Position numbers and translations under genes: made by a program. DNA of 64,000 nucleotides, taken from contig NZ_CP032157.1 in assembly GCF_003555545.1 (NCBI RefSeq), forward strand, positions 3,476,546-3,540,545. The letters run 5' to 3'. Source of the stretch: Paraflavitalea soli (GTDB lineage Bacteria > Bacteroidota > Bacteroidia > Chitinophagales > Chitinophagaceae). The notes beneath the pieces are model-generated. The model did no database searches. It had not been told where the DNA came from and worked only from the letters and a program-made list of their open reading frames with translations. Positions 8,442 through 17,952 of this stretch are shown here, in pieces (the first letter of the stretch is position 1; the number at the start of each line of letters is the position of its first letter).

Positions 8442-9974
8442 TTACTTGGTTCCTCCCCACTCTTTCAGTTGTTCTATCTTGGTGTTTTCCAGTTCTAATA
8501 ATGGGATCGGCAGGTATTCGTGTTTGCCAGCCTTAAATCCTCTTGGCCCCAATACAGCAGGTGCATCACCCCAGCGTACCAGATCGAGCCAGCGATGACC
8601 TTCACCGGCCAGTTCAAGCCTTCTTTCCAGCTTGATGTTTTGCAGTGTGGCGGCTACATGGTGCAGGTTATCACCGTATGCACGGTCACGTACAGCATTC
8701 AACAACGCAGCTGCCCGGGTAAGATCTCCATTGGTCATTACCAGCGCTTCTGCTTCCAGCAGGTAAATATCAGCGAGACGCATATCATACATATTCTTGG
8801 GAAAGTTTAACTCCATATTACCAGCACCAGTCCATTTAAACGATTCGCGGCCGGCTGTTTTTTCCAGGAAATAACCTGTATTCATGTATCCTTTCTGGTA
8901 AGTAACTTTCCCGTCGTCTTCCAATTGTTTCAGGTTGGCAATCGTCGCATTCAACCGGGGATCGTCTTTCATGGCATTGAACAGATCTTCCGTAACAGGC
9001 AGGAAACTCCAACCTGAAACATAATCAGGTGCAGCCGGGTCCTTGCGGTTATACCCACGGGGGCCTGTCATAATGTTCAGCACATTGCCTTCTGTGCAGG
9101 ATACACAACCCCAGCCACCAGCAGAAGTATTGGTATAGGAAATCTCAAAGATAGACTCACTGTTAAATTCATTGGCCAATTGAAACAAACCGGCAAAAGA
9201 AGAGAATAACTTGTTACCATATTGGCCGGTACCACCAGGAGTGCCATTTACAGCAGCAAACTCTGTAATAGCCTGGGGATATTTCTTCTGCCACAGGTAT
9301 ACCTTACCCAATAAAGCCTGTGCAGCCGCTTTGGTAGCACGGCCAGCCTGGGTAGACAAAGTAAGACTGGCCGGCAGATCGGTGAACGCTTCCTTCAGGT
9401 CCTTCTCGATCTGCGCGTATACCACATCGGATGTTACCTGTGGTACGTCATACATTTTCTCGGGCGACACGGGTTCTGTAAGCAGGGGAATAGCTTTAAA
9501 GAAACGTACCAGGTCGAAATAGAAATAAGCCCGCAGGAATTTGGCTTCTGCTGCAAAGCGCTTTTTGTTATTCTCATCCATGGGTACTTTAGGCAGTTTT
9601 TGAAGCAGCGTATTGGCCCTGAAAGCACCAGAAAAGCCTTTAGCCCAAAGATCGGCCTGCGGCCCAACGGAAGGCGTGAGGGTATAGTTGGATATTACCT
9701 GGTACTGTGTTACATCATTGGGACCACCGCCACCGGCAAAATGATCATCTGAGGCAGCGTCCATGGTGCCGATCTTGGTTACATAACCATTGGCCTGCCA
9801 GCCTACCACATCATATACAGCCACCAGGCCGTTGTAGGCTTCCTGTTCATTGCGGTAATACTTATCTTCCAGGAATTGGCCTTTCGGTTCTGCTTCCAGG
9901 AATGCTTTGTCGCAGGCTGCTGTGAAAATACCAGCAGCCACCAGCATACTATATGTTATTTGTTTTGTTGTCAT
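8442..9974 (-). CDS. SusD/RagB family outer-membrane lipoprotein (first Sus locus)
   Basis: A 510-residue glycan-binding lipoprotein. The lipobox TAAC places the acylated Cys at residue 21. The TPR-rich SusD fold is shown by AEAKFLRAYFYFDLVRFFKAIPLLTEP and by the C-terminal RRLELAGEGHRWLDLVRWG, both hallmarks of RagB/SusD proteins. It follows the SusC gene by 21 bp, so the two form one operon and together make the outer-membrane import complex. The GH5 gene downstream points to a beta-glucan ligand. Confidence 0.95.
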   Translation of the reverse strand: MTTKQITYSMLVAAGIFTAACDKAFLEAEPKGQFLEDKYYRNEQEAYNGLVAVYDVVGWQANGYVTKIGTMDAASDDHFAGGGGPNDVTQYQVISNYTLTPSVGPQADLWAKGFSGAFRANTLLQKLPKVPMDENNKKRFAAEAKFLRAYFYFDLVRFFKAIPLLTEPVSPEKMYDVPQVTSDVVYAQIEKDLKEAFTDLPASLTLSTQAGRATKAAAQALLGKVYLWQKKYPQAITEFAAVNGTPGGTGQYGNKLFSSFAGLFQLANEFNSESIFEISYTNTSAGGWGCVSCTEGNVLNIMTGPRGYNRKDPAAPDYVSGWSFLPVTEDLFNAMKDDPRLNATIANLKQLEDDGKVTYQKGYMNTGYFLEKTAGRESFKWTGAGNMELNFPKNMYDMRLADIYLLEAEALVMTNGDLTRAAALLNAVRDRAYGDNLHHVAATLQNIKLERRLELAGEGHRWLDLVRWGDAPAVLGPRGFKAGKHEYLPIPLLELENTKIEQLKEWGGTK

Positions 9975-9995
9975 TTTACTTGGTTTTAAAGGTGA

Positions 9996-12900
9996 TTAGA
10001 AGCCGAGGTTGATACCTAGCATGAAGGAACGCGCCTGCGGATAAATGCCCCTGTCAATACTCAGTACAGCACCACCGATCTCAGGGTCATAACCGGTGTA
10101 TTTTGTAATGGTGAACAGGTTTTGGCTCATCACATAAAAGCGCACTTTATTCAATCCCGCTTTCTTAATAATGTTGCCGGTTAAAGAATAACCTATTTGC
10201 AATGTTTTCAACCTGAAATAACCACCGTCTTCCAGGTAGAAGTCAGAGGGATTATTATAGTTCTTATTGGGATCATCAACATTCAGGCGGGGATTGTTAT
10301 TGGAAGTACCTGGCCCTGTCCAGCGGCCCAGTGTTTTCTCCTGCCAATTGGCATTGCCAATATCCAAACGGCGAAGTCCCTGGAATATCTTGTTGCCGGC
10401 AGCGCCCTGACCGAAGATCACCGCATCAAAACCTTTGTAATCGAGGTTGATGGTGAAACCATAGGTCCAGGTGGGTGTTGGGTTGCCCAGGAATATGCGG
10501 TCAGCTTCATCAATAGAACCACTGCCATCAGTATCCTGCCACCTGAAATCGCCTGGTTTGGCATCAGGCTGTATTTTAGCACCACTCTTGCCTACATAAG
10601 CATCTACATCGGCCTGGGTTTGGAAGAGGCCCAAAGTCTTAAGGCCATAAAAAGAACCAATGGCCTCGCCAACCTGTGTACGTGTAATAGATCCAAAGTT
10701 CATAGACTGAAATCCGGCGCCACCTGAAAGGAACTTAATATTATTACCCAGGAAAGTCACTTCGTTCTTCATCCACGATACATTACCATTCACGGAGAAA
10801 TTTAGTTCACCCATACGTTTGCGGTAGCCCAGTTCCAGTTCAATACCGGAGTTTTTCACGCTGCCGATATTGGCGGCGGGATTACCAATCGCACCTACAT
10901 AACCAGGGATCCGGGGATTTTGCAGGATATCCACGGTCTTCTTATTGAACCATTCAACAGTCACATTGAAATTATCAAACACTACAGCATCAAATCCGAT
11001 ATTGGTAGTTCGTGTTTCTTCCCATTTCAGGTTGGGATTGGAAGGGGCATTGGGACTGTAACCGGGCGAATAGCTACCAGAGGTGCCAATGGTGTAATTA
11101 CGGCCGCTACCCACAGTTGAAACAAAGGCAAAGTCACCAATATTATCATTACCTACGGCACCATAACCAGCACGGAATTTCAAGAAGTTGATACCGGAAT
11201 TGGCAGGGAAGAAATCCTCTTTGGAAGCTACCCATCCCAACATGAAGGAGGGAAATACACCATAGAGTTTATTAGGACCAAAGCGGGAAGAACCATCCCT
11301 TCTTACCAGGGCCTGCGCCAGGTATTTCTCCTGGTAGTCGTAGGTCACCCGTCCGAAAAGGGAGGTCACCATGTGCTCAATCCCTTCCGACCCATCGGTA
11401 TTACGCTGATCGGCAGGCACTTTGAAGTTGAGTGAAGCTTCCTTAAAGTTATCGGCCGGAATATTGAAGAAGGTTACACTTGTCATCCTGGTATTGTTCT
11501 CCAGGTAAGCGCCTTGTCCGGCCAGTACCGATATATTATGATCCCCGAAACTGCGGGTATATACAATGGTATTTTCAAGGTTATAGTCAAAGCGGCGGTT
11601 GTTGGTTCTGCGGAAATTGGTCTGTGTGGTACTATTGGTAGCATTGAGCCAGAATACCGGGGTAAATGCTTCATCACCCCAGAAAGACAGTTTAAGACCA
11701 AAAGTAGATTTGATCTTTAATCCTTTGACCGGTGATACTTCCGCATACATATTACCCACCACATTATCACTCCAGCTGTAATTGCCCAGGCGGGTTTGTA
11801 TAAATGCCAGCGGGTTGGTCATTTCCTGCCCTACTGTGGTAGATATCCCATAGAGTCGGCCCTGGGGATCCAGTCGTACCCCCCTGTTGGTATAAGGCGC
11901 CGCTGCAATCTTTGCGGGGTCTGTTTCCACCACGGGCGTAATGGGATCGAGGTTAATGGAAGCCGATAAGGGCCCGCCAAACTCACTATTGGTATTACCC
12001 AAACCAACTGATTTATCATGCGCATATCCTATGTTCTCTCCCAGGCTAAGCCAAGGGGTGATCTTATGGGTAGAATTAATACGCACATTCAATCGCTGGT
12101 ACTTCGAAATATCAGTAGCCACAATACCTTCCTGGCTCAGGAAACCGAGGGACATATAAAAGGTAGACTTCTCACTGCCACCACTGATACTCAATTCGTG
12201 GTTATGCCTTCGGGCATCATTATTAAAGATCTGGTCCTGCCAGTCTGTTCCTTTACCGAAGGAGGCAGGGTTGGCATAAGGCGCTGGCTTACCGGCGTTC
12301 ACAGCTGCTTCATTCCGGAGGGTGGCGTATTGGGTGGCATCCAGGAGCTTCAGCTTTTTGGCCGGCGCCGATGTACCATAAAAGCCGTTATAAGCAATAC
12401 TCATCTTACCGGTCTTACCCTTTTTGGTAGTGACCAGGATAACGCCTGTAGCAGCGCGGGAGCCATAAATGGCCTGGGAGGCAGCGTCTTTCAGTACTTC
12501 AATGGACTCGATATCGGATTGGTTGAGAAAACCAATACCGCCTGCATCCACCACTACGCCATCGATCACCCACAGCGGGTTGTTATTATTGAGTGTGGTA
12601 ATACCGCGCACCCTCACCGTAGCTGCCGATCCCGGCTGACCGCTGTTGGACGCGATGGTAATACCCGATGCCCTGCCCTGTAAGGCATCTTCCACCCTGT
12701 TAATGGGCATGTTTTCAAGGTCGGTAGCTTTTACCCGGGAGATGGCGCCGGTAGTTACGCTTTTCTTTTGTGTACCATACCCTATCACTACTATATCATC
12801 CAGGTCGGCAACTTTGGCAGCCAACAGGATAACAGCAGGCACTTTATCAGCTGCATATTCCTGTTCACCGTATCCAATATGCTTGAATACCAGTACGTCA

Positions 12901-13103
12901 CCGTTAGAAACGGCTATGGTGAACCTGCCATTGGTATCCGTTAATGTTCCGCGGGTAGTGCCTTTTACTGAGATAGAAGCGCCGGCGATGGGCGTACCGT
13001 CTTTGTCGTTGATCTTACCGGTTACCTGTTGTTGCTGGGCCCAGACGGTGGGCGATAGTAACAGGCATAGTAATAGAAAGGTGCAAGCAATTGTTTTTTT
13101 CAT
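9996..13103 (-). CDS. SusC/RagA family TonB-dependent transporter (first Sus locus)
   Basis: A 1035-residue outer-membrane porin from the ATG at 13103 (MKKTIACTFLL); a TTG two codons earlier is possible. After the signal peptide there is a carboxypeptidase-regulatory-like domain (about 22-105), then the plug with VVIGYGTQKKSVTTGAIS and VDGV, then the 22-strand barrel ending in LGINLGF. There is no STN domain, so it is not wired to a FecR anti-sigma factor. Control instead probably comes from the divergent membrane regulator at 13323, with 219 bp between the starts. Confidence 0.95.
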   Translation of the reverse strand: MKKTIACTFLLLCLLLSPTVWAQQQQVTGKINDKDGTPIAGASISVKGTTRGTLTDTNGRFTIAVSNGDVLVFKHIGYGEQEYAADKVPAVILLAAKVADLDDIVVIGYGTQKKSVTTGAISRVKATDLENMPINRVEDALQGRASGITIASNSGQPGSAATVRVRGITTLNNNNPLWVIDGVVVDAGGIGFLNQSDIESIEVLKDAASQAIYGSRAATGVILVTTKKGKTGKMSIAYNGFYGTSAPAKKLKLLDATQYATLRNEAAVNAGKPAPYANPASFGKGTDWQDQIFNNDARRHNHELSISGGSEKSTFYMSLGFLSQEGIVATDISKYQRLNVRINSTHKITPWLSLGENIGYAHDKSVGLGNTNSEFGGPLSASINLDPITPVVETDPAKIAAAPYTNRGVRLDPQGRLYGISTTVGQEMTNPLAFIQTRLGNYSWSDNVVGNMYAEVSPVKGLKIKSTFGLKLSFWGDEAFTPVFWLNATNSTTQTNFRRTNNRRFDYNLENTIVYTRSFGDHNISVLAGQGAYLENNTRMTSVTFFNIPADNFKEASLNFKVPADQRNTDGSEGIEHMVTSLFGRVTYDYQEKYLAQALVRRDGSSRFGPNKLYGVFPSFMLGWVASKEDFFPANSGINFLKFRAGYGAVGNDNIGDFAFVSTVGSGRNYTIGTSGSYSPGYSPNAPSNPNLKWEETRTTNIGFDAVVFDNFNVTVEWFNKKTVDILQNPRIPGYVGAIGNPAANIGSVKNSGIELELGYRKRMGELNFSVNGNVSWMKNEVTFLGNNIKFLSGGAGFQSMNFGSITRTQVGEAIGSFYGLKTLGLFQTQADVDAYVGKSGAKIQPDAKPGDFRWQDTDGSGSIDEADRIFLGNPTPTWTYGFTINLDYKGFDAVIFGQGAAGNKIFQGLRRLDIGNANWQEKTLGRWTGPGTSNNNPRLNVDDPNKNYNNPSDFYLEDGGYFRLKTLQIGYSLTGNIIKKAGLNKVRFYVMSQNLFTITKYTGYDPEIGGAVLSIDRGIYPQARSFMLGINLGF

Positions 13104-13220
13104 ACACAAGCAGTTTAAGAATCAGTTAGTAATAAAATGGAGGTCTTAACCCTTAGCAAGCAGGGCATATCCAATTTACTCCTAACACTATTCCCAAACC
13201 GCTTTCAGGCGTACGTCATT

Positions 13221-13285
13221 ACTACTACAAAAAAAATTAATATATTGGTTGTCAATGTGTGCCCTTTACGCCAGAACTACTACAA
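13221..13285. promoter_or_regulatory. Paired ACTACTACAA direct repeats between susC and its regulator
   Basis: The 10-mer ACTACTACAA occurs twice, at 13221-13230 and 13276-13285, in the divergent spacer. The second copy lies just upstream of a -7-like TATTTTTA (13299-13306) facing the regulator. This could be an operator for the LuxR-type domain of the neighbouring regulator, but that is inference from position only. Confidence 0.35.
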
Positions 13286-13322
13286 GATAATTTTCCCCTA
13301 TTTTTACGCAAACGATTGCTGT

Positions 13323-16241
13323 ATGAGATTGCTGCTAGTGCTGTTTTTTTCTCTATTCCTTTTTTCAGCAGAGGCCCAAAACACCATCGGTTTTCCGGAT
13401 ATCATCAATTACCCCAAGGAACAATACCGGGGAGGCGGCCAGAATTGGGACCTGGCCATCGACGGCCGTGGGGTGATGTACTTTGCCAATACCGAAGGCC
13501 TGCTCACCTTTGATGGACAGTTTTGGAAACTATATCCTATTGCCAATCATACCCGTTTGCGTTCCGTAAAAGTGGATAAGCGGGGTTATATATATGTCGG
13601 CGCTCAGGATGAACTGGGGTATTACTTCCCCGATCATACCGGTACCCTTCAGTACCACTCGCTCAAGCACCTGCTGCCACCAGACTGGAAGGAAGTGGCG
13701 GACGTATGGGACATCGAACTGTACGAAGACGCTGTTATTTTCCGGGTATTCAACATGATACTGGAATACAGGGATGGACGCATGAAGGTGCATCCGGCCC
13801 CCAGAGAATGGCGGAAGCTCTTTAAAACCAACAAAGGCTTGTATGCCCAGGATCTGCAGGAAGGGCTAATGAAGTATGAACTAGGACACTGGAAAGCTAT
13901 TCCCGGCAATTTTTCCCTTCAGGATATACTGGTGACTGGTTTACTGGAAGATGAAAAAGGGAACTTACTGATCGCTACTAATAAAAATGGTCTGTTTACC
14001 ATCAGCGGCAACCAACTGATACCCAAAAAAACGGAAGCCGATGGTATTTTTGCCGCCAGTCGTATTTATAGTGCCATTGCCCTGAACGACACGGAAATGG
14101 CAGTAGGGACTACTTCAGATGGCTGTTATATTGTGAATAAAGCCACGGGAAAGATCATCCAGCATTTCAGCATGGAGGAAGGGTTACAGAACAATAATGT
14201 ACTCCGGCTCTTTGCTGACAACCGTCAAAATATCTGGCTGGCGCTGGACAATGGGATAGATTTTATCCGGTACAATACTTTCATTAAGCAGATCTATCCC
14301 AACAAAAAGAACCTGCTCACTACTTATGCTGCCCAGATATTTGATAATAAGCTCTTTGTTGGTACTTCAGATGGGCTGTACAGTACTCCTTTGTGCAGCA
14401 CCAGCGATCTAAGCTTCTCTGATAACCGCTTTCAGCAGGTAGCCAATAGCAAGGGACAGGTTTGGAACCTTTCCGTGATCAATAATCAGTTATTGATGGG
14501 TCACCATGAAGGCGCCTTTGTGATCAGTAAGAACAACGCTACTCAATTAATGACCGAAAAGGGCTGCTGGCTTTACAAACCGTACAGCTCGTCCTCTTCA
14601 CCTTATAATGTATTGATCGGCGCCTACAACGGCTTGTATGGTGCAAAAACCGGCGCGCAGGGCTTCTCTGCCCCGGCTCACCTGGATGGACTGAAAGAAT
14701 CCCTTCGTTTCCTGGCAGTGGACAATGATGATACCATCTGGGCATCGCATCCCTACCGCGGTATTTATAAAATAAGCCTGCCGGGCGATTCACTCCATTA
14801 TACCTTGTACACGAGCAAGGATGGGTTGCCATCTGATTATGACAACTTCGTTTACCGGATCCGAAACCGGATAGTGATAGCTACCCGCCATGGCATCTAC
14901 GAATACAACCCTGTCACCAATCGCTTTGTACAATCGGCGCTGCTGCATCCGGTATTCGCAGATATGGCAGTACAATTCCTGGCAGAAGATGTAAATGGTA
15001 ATATCTGGTTTACCTCCAACCGGCGGCCAGGCATCATTGATTTCCATAAACCTTCGGATACCCAACCTTATTCCATTATTAATTTTCCTGAATTGCAGCA
15101 AAAGATCGTCAATGGATTTGAATACATTTATCCCCATGATGATGAGAATGTCTTCCTGGCAGCAGAGAAAGGATTATACCACCTGAACTACCGTAAATAC
15201 ATTCAATCGGCTGCCAGCCCGGCCATTTCAATAGGTACTGTAAAAGCTATAGGCAAATCAGACACCCTGCTCTTTGGCGGCTATTTTGCCAATGACAGTA
15301 CCCTGCTACCCATACAGCCCGACAACAGAACAGCGAAATTGCCGCATGGATTCAATGATTTCCATTTTGAATATGCCTCTCCTTCCTACGACCAGGGCAG
15401 TAGTATTGAATACAGTTACCGCCTCCTAGGATTCAACAATACCTGGAGCGAGTGGACAACCAAAACAGAAAAAGACTACACCAACCTTCCCTATGGCAAT
15501 TACACGTTTACAGTAAAAGCCCGCAATAACCTGGGGATTGAATCGAATGAAGGCAAATACAGTTTTACCATATTGCCCGCTTTTTATCAAACCAATGTGG
15601 CTAAAGCTATTTATACTTTGTTATTGATCAGCTTGATGTACTTATTGTACAGAAGGCAGAAGCAGAAGTTTGCCAACCAACAGCAAAAATACCAGCAAAA
15701 GCAGGAACACCTGATCTCCCTGCACCAACTGGAACTGGAACGAAATGAAAAAGAACTGATCAAAGTACAAAACGATAAGCTGGCATCCGATGTCAATTTC
15801 AAGAACCGGGAGCTGGCTACAGTCACCATGCACCTTGTTGACCGCGGCCGGGTGCTTTCCAATATCAAGGAAGTCCTCACTACAACTGTTAAAAAGCTGG
15901 AACCTACTGTAACCCAGGATCATTTTAAAAGGGTAATGCGGTTATTTGAAGAAGCAGAGAACAATGAAGAGGACTGGGAACATTTCTCCCGTCACTTTGA
16001 TGAGGTACATAGCAATTTCCTGGCGCGTGTAAAGAAGCATTTTCCCTCTCTCACCACTACCGATCTGAAACTGTGTGCCTACCTGCATATCGACCTAACT
16101 TCCAAAGAGATCGCTCAGTTACTGGGCATATCCGTACGCGGCGTCGAAACCAGTCGTTACCGCCTGCGCCGAAAGCTGGGCATTCCGGGTGAAGTATCAC
16201 TGAATGCTTATTTGCTGGAGGCGATTGAGACAAAGGCATAA
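13323..16241 (+). CDS. Triple-Tyr membrane sensor with C-terminal LuxR-type HTH (PUL regulator)
   Basis: A 972-residue protein from the ATG at 13323, which starts a clear signal peptide (MRLLLVLFFSLFLFSAEAQ). An in-frame ATG at 13137 would bury that signal. The periplasmic part resembles two-component-regulator beta-propeller blades (WDLAIDGRGVMYFANTEGLLTF and repeats such as NIWLALDNGI), followed by a Y_Y_Y domain (about 670-750). One membrane helix (about 760-778) leads to a coiled coil and a helix-turn-helix near residues 910-969 (LTSKEIAQLLGISVRGVETSRYRL). It has no kinase or receiver domain, so sensing is coupled directly to DNA binding, as in SusR-like regulators. It is divergent from susC and probably controls that locus. 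Confidence 0.88.
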   Translation: MRLLLVLFFSLFLFSAEAQNTIGFPDIINYPKEQYRGGGQNWDLAIDGRGVMYFANTEGLLTFDGQFWKLYPIANHTRLRSVKVDKRGYIYVGAQDELGYYFPDHTGTLQYHSLKHLLPPDWKEVADVWDIELYEDAVIFRVFNMILEYRDGRMKVHPAPREWRKLFKTNKGLYAQDLQEGLMKYELGHWKAIPGNFSLQDILVTGLLEDEKGNLLIATNKNGLFTISGNQLIPKKTEADGIFAASRIYSAIALNDTEMAVGTTSDGCYIVNKATGKIIQHFSMEEGLQNNNVLRLFADNRQNIWLALDNGIDFIRYNTFIKQIYPNKKNLLTTYAAQIFDNKLFVGTSDGLYSTPLCSTSDLSFSDNRFQQVANSKGQVWNLSVINNQLLMGHHEGAFVISKNNATQLMTEKGCWLYKPYSSSSSPYNVLIGAYNGLYGAKTGAQGFSAPAHLDGLKESLRFLAVDNDDTIWASHPYRGIYKISLPGDSLHYTLYTSKDGLPSDYDNFVYRIRNRIVIATRHGIYEYNPVTNRFVQSALLHPVFADMAVQFLAEDVNGNIWFTSNRRPGIIDFHKPSDTQPYSIINFPELQQKIVNGFEYIYPHDDENVFLAAEKGLYHLNYRKYIQSAASPAISIGTVKAIGKSDTLLFGGYFANDSTLLPIQPDNRTAKLPHGFNDFHFEYASPSYDQGSSIEYSYRLLGFNNTWSEWTTKTEKDYTNLPYGNYTFTVKARNNLGIESNEGKYSFTILPAFYQTNVAKAIYTLLLISLMYLLYRRQKQKFANQQQKYQQKQEHLISLHQLELERNEKELIKVQNDKLASDVNFKNRELATVTMHLVDRGRVLSNIKEVLTTTVKKLEPTVTQDHFKRVMRLFEEAENNEEDWEHFSRHFDEVHSNFLARVKKHFPSLTTTDLKLCAYLHIDLTSKEIAQLLGISVRGVETSRYRLRRKLGIPGEVSLNAYLLEAIETKA

Positions 16242-16259
16242 TGTTTCTATTCTGGCCTG

Positions 16260-16295
16260 ATAGATATAATCTATTAACTAATAGAAAAGGGTGAT
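16260..16295. promoter_or_regulatory. OxyR-like operator upstream of ahpC
   Basis: ATAG at 16260-16263, then 7 bp, then CTAT at 16271-16274, then 6 bp, ATAG at 16281-16284, 7 bp, TGAT. This is close to the OxyR pattern of ATAG/CTAT half sites with 7-bp spacers. It ends about 22 bp before the -7 element, where an activator would sit. The call rests on consensus resemblance only. Confidence 0.45.
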
Positions 16296-16317
16296 CAACC
16301 TCTATCGTCCCCTACCC

Positions 16318-16325
16318 TATATTTG
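16318..16325 (+). promoter_or_regulatory. Bacteroidota -7 promoter element for ahpC
   Basis: TATATTTG matches TAnnTTTG exactly, 78 bp before the ahpC start. No good TTG -33 element is seen at the usual distance, which fits an activator-dependent promoter. Confidence 0.6.
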
Positions 16326-16402
16326 CACCACTTTACACACACGATCAGCCTGCCTGCGAAAGTTTATCCCTTTTTATTGTAGTAATAAATAGCATAATTA
16401 AT

Positions 16403-16966
16403 ATGTCCAACAGAGTTATTTCCATAGGCAGCCAGTTCCCTGCCTTTAAGAAGAAAGCAGTAGTATCTATCGAGAAAGGAAAAGAGTTTTCAGAATTGAC
16501 CAATGAGAGCGCCAACGGTCAGTGGACCGTAATGTTCTGGTGGCCTAAGGATTTCACCTTTGTATGCCCCACAGAAATTGCCGAATTCAACAAGAAGCAC
16601 AGCGAGTTTACCGACCGCGACACCGTACTGATCGGTGCTTCTACTGATTCTGAATTCGTGCACGCTGCGTGGAGAAGGGACCACGCCGACCTGCGCGACC
16701 TGAAATTCCCTATGCTGGCCGACACGTCCAAATCATTGGCTGAAGAGCTGGGTATCCTCGACAATGAAGAAAAGATCGCTTACCGCGCTACTTTCATCAT
16801 CGACCCACAAGGAATCGTTCGCTGGGTAAGTGTTTACGACCTGAATGTAGGTCGCAGCGTGCAGGAAGTGATCCGTGTACTGGATGCCTTACAAACCGAT
16901 GAATTGTGTCCCTGCAACTGGAACAAAGGACAGGAAACCCTGACCGCCCAGTTGAACCTGAACTAG
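16403..16966 (+). CDS. ahpC: AhpC-type peroxiredoxin
   Basis: A 187-residue thiol peroxidase of the AhpC/Prx1 group that reduces peroxides in the cytoplasm. The peroxidatic Cys55 is in FTFVCPTEI. The resolving region is ELCPCNW with Cys169 and Cys171, one Cys more than the common CPANW form. It pairs with an AhpD-like gene 104 bp downstream rather than an AhpF reductase, which suggests AhpD as the electron donor. The upstream OxyR-like site suggests peroxide induction. Confidence 0.93.
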   Translation: MSNRVISIGSQFPAFKKKAVVSIEKGKEFSELTNESANGQWTVMFWWPKDFTFVCPTEIAEFNKKHSEFTDRDTVLIGASTDSEFVHAAWRRDHADLRDLKFPMLADTSKSLAEELGILDNEEKIAYRATFIIDPQGIVRWVSVYDLNVGRSVQEVIRVLDALQTDELCPCNWNKGQETLTAQLNLN

Positions 16967-16982
16967 TACAATCGCCGTGAAA

Positions 16983-17027
16983 CGTGAGAAGTGAGACGTG
17001 GCCCTATTACGCGTCCTGCTTCTCACG
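16983..17027. repeat. Inverted repeat between ahpC and the AhpD-like gene
   Basis: CGTGAGAAG at 16983-16991 pairs perfectly with CTTCTCACG at 17019-17027, and weaker complementarity extends outward (GTGAAA with TTTCAC). There is no T tract, so it may be a processing or attenuation hairpin or one of the word-like intergenic repeats of this genome. Confidence 0.5.
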
Positions 17028-17070
17028 TTCTGATTTCACCTCTATCGTTTCACCTTTTACGTAAATTATT

Positions 17071-17670
17071 ATGAGCGCAACCGCCACCATACAGAACGAA
17101 ACATTTCAGAACCTCCTCAACGACCTGAATATTCCGCATTATATTCCTTCGGCCAATGCCCAGGCTCTATTGAATGTAAATGCCCGTTTTATCAAGGATA
17201 TCAAGATCAATACAGGCAATGTATTGAACAATAGTCAGCACCTGAACCGCAAAGAAGCCCTTTTGCTGGCACTGGCGGTTGCTATCAACGAAAAGTATGA
17301 CCTGCTGAAAGAAAGCTTCACCGGTCTGGCTAAAGAGGCCGGAACTACAGATGAGGAAATAGCAGAGATCACTGCCTGCACTTCCCTGATGAATACCAAC
17401 AATATATTCTACCGTTTCCGCCATTTCATGGGCAAGGACTTTTACAATAACCAGCCGGCCGGCATTAAGATGAGCATCATGATGAACCCGGTGTTGGGCA
17501 AAGAATTCTTTGAACTGGTAAGCCTGGTAGTATCTTCCATCAATGGTTGCGAAATGTGTGTTACTTCACACGAACAATCCGTACTGCAGCATGGCAGCAG
17601 CGAATCACGCGTATTTGAGGCAGTGAAGCTGGGCGCCGTGATCAAGGGATTGATCAGTGTATTGGCCTAA
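17071..17670 (+). CDS. AhpD-like carboxymuconolactone decarboxylase family protein
   Basis: A 199-residue all-helical protein with the AhpD redox motif CEMCVTSH (Cys160, Cys163, His167). In AhpD the CxxC pair cycles with a thiol donor and the His assists. The length is near the usual two-repeat AhpD size. Directly downstream of ahpC in the same direction, it probably supplies reducing power to that peroxiredoxin. Confidence 0.88.
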   Translation: MSATATIQNETFQNLLNDLNIPHYIPSANAQALLNVNARFIKDIKINTGNVLNNSQHLNRKEALLLALAVAINEKYDLLKESFTGLAKEAGTTDEEIAEITACTSLMNTNNIFYRFRHFMGKDFYNNQPAGIKMSIMMNPVLGKEFFELVSLVVSSINGCEMCVTSHEQSVLQHGSSESRVFEAVKLGAVIKGLISVLA

Positions 17671-17709
17671 TGTCTCTCCGCTTTACAATCAGCTTTATTA
17701 TACCAGTAA

Positions 17710-17727
17710 CCCGGCCCATGAGCCGGG
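17710..17727 (+). terminator. Hairpin after the ahpC-ahpD unit
   Basis: CCCGGC (17710-17715) pairs with GCCGGG (17722-17727), and the stem can extend to about 10 bp with one mismatch. It lacks a long T tract, so termination is likely but not certain. Confidence 0.45.
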
Positions 17728-17791
17728 CTACTGCCTCTTAACCTAACCTGCTAATGTTTTTATCCGGACTTATATTATAGCCCTTCTTCTT

Positions 17792-17799
17792 TATTTTTG
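17792..17799 (+). promoter_or_regulatory. Bacteroidota -7 promoter element for the T9SS protein
   Basis: TATTTTTG matches TAnnTTTG and implies a leader of about 145 nt before the start at 17953. The leader holds an 8-bp inverted repeat (17810-17817 with 17834-17841). Confidence 0.45.
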
Positions 17800-17952
17800 A
17801 CCTCGTGCAACGATTGCCGGTTTTTCGTTGTTAGCAATCGTGTATAGTTAATACACCCTCTTCACACAGTAAAGCGACCAGCCCACCATCCTCCCGGTCC
17901 TTTGTAGTGGGAAATCTTCATTTTTTATTACAGTAAACTCAAAACACCTCCC

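Noticed and set aside
13137-13322. A 62-residue N-terminal extension of the membrane regulator
   Set aside because: It would place the signal peptide internally and covers the divergent control region; the ATG at 13323 is better.
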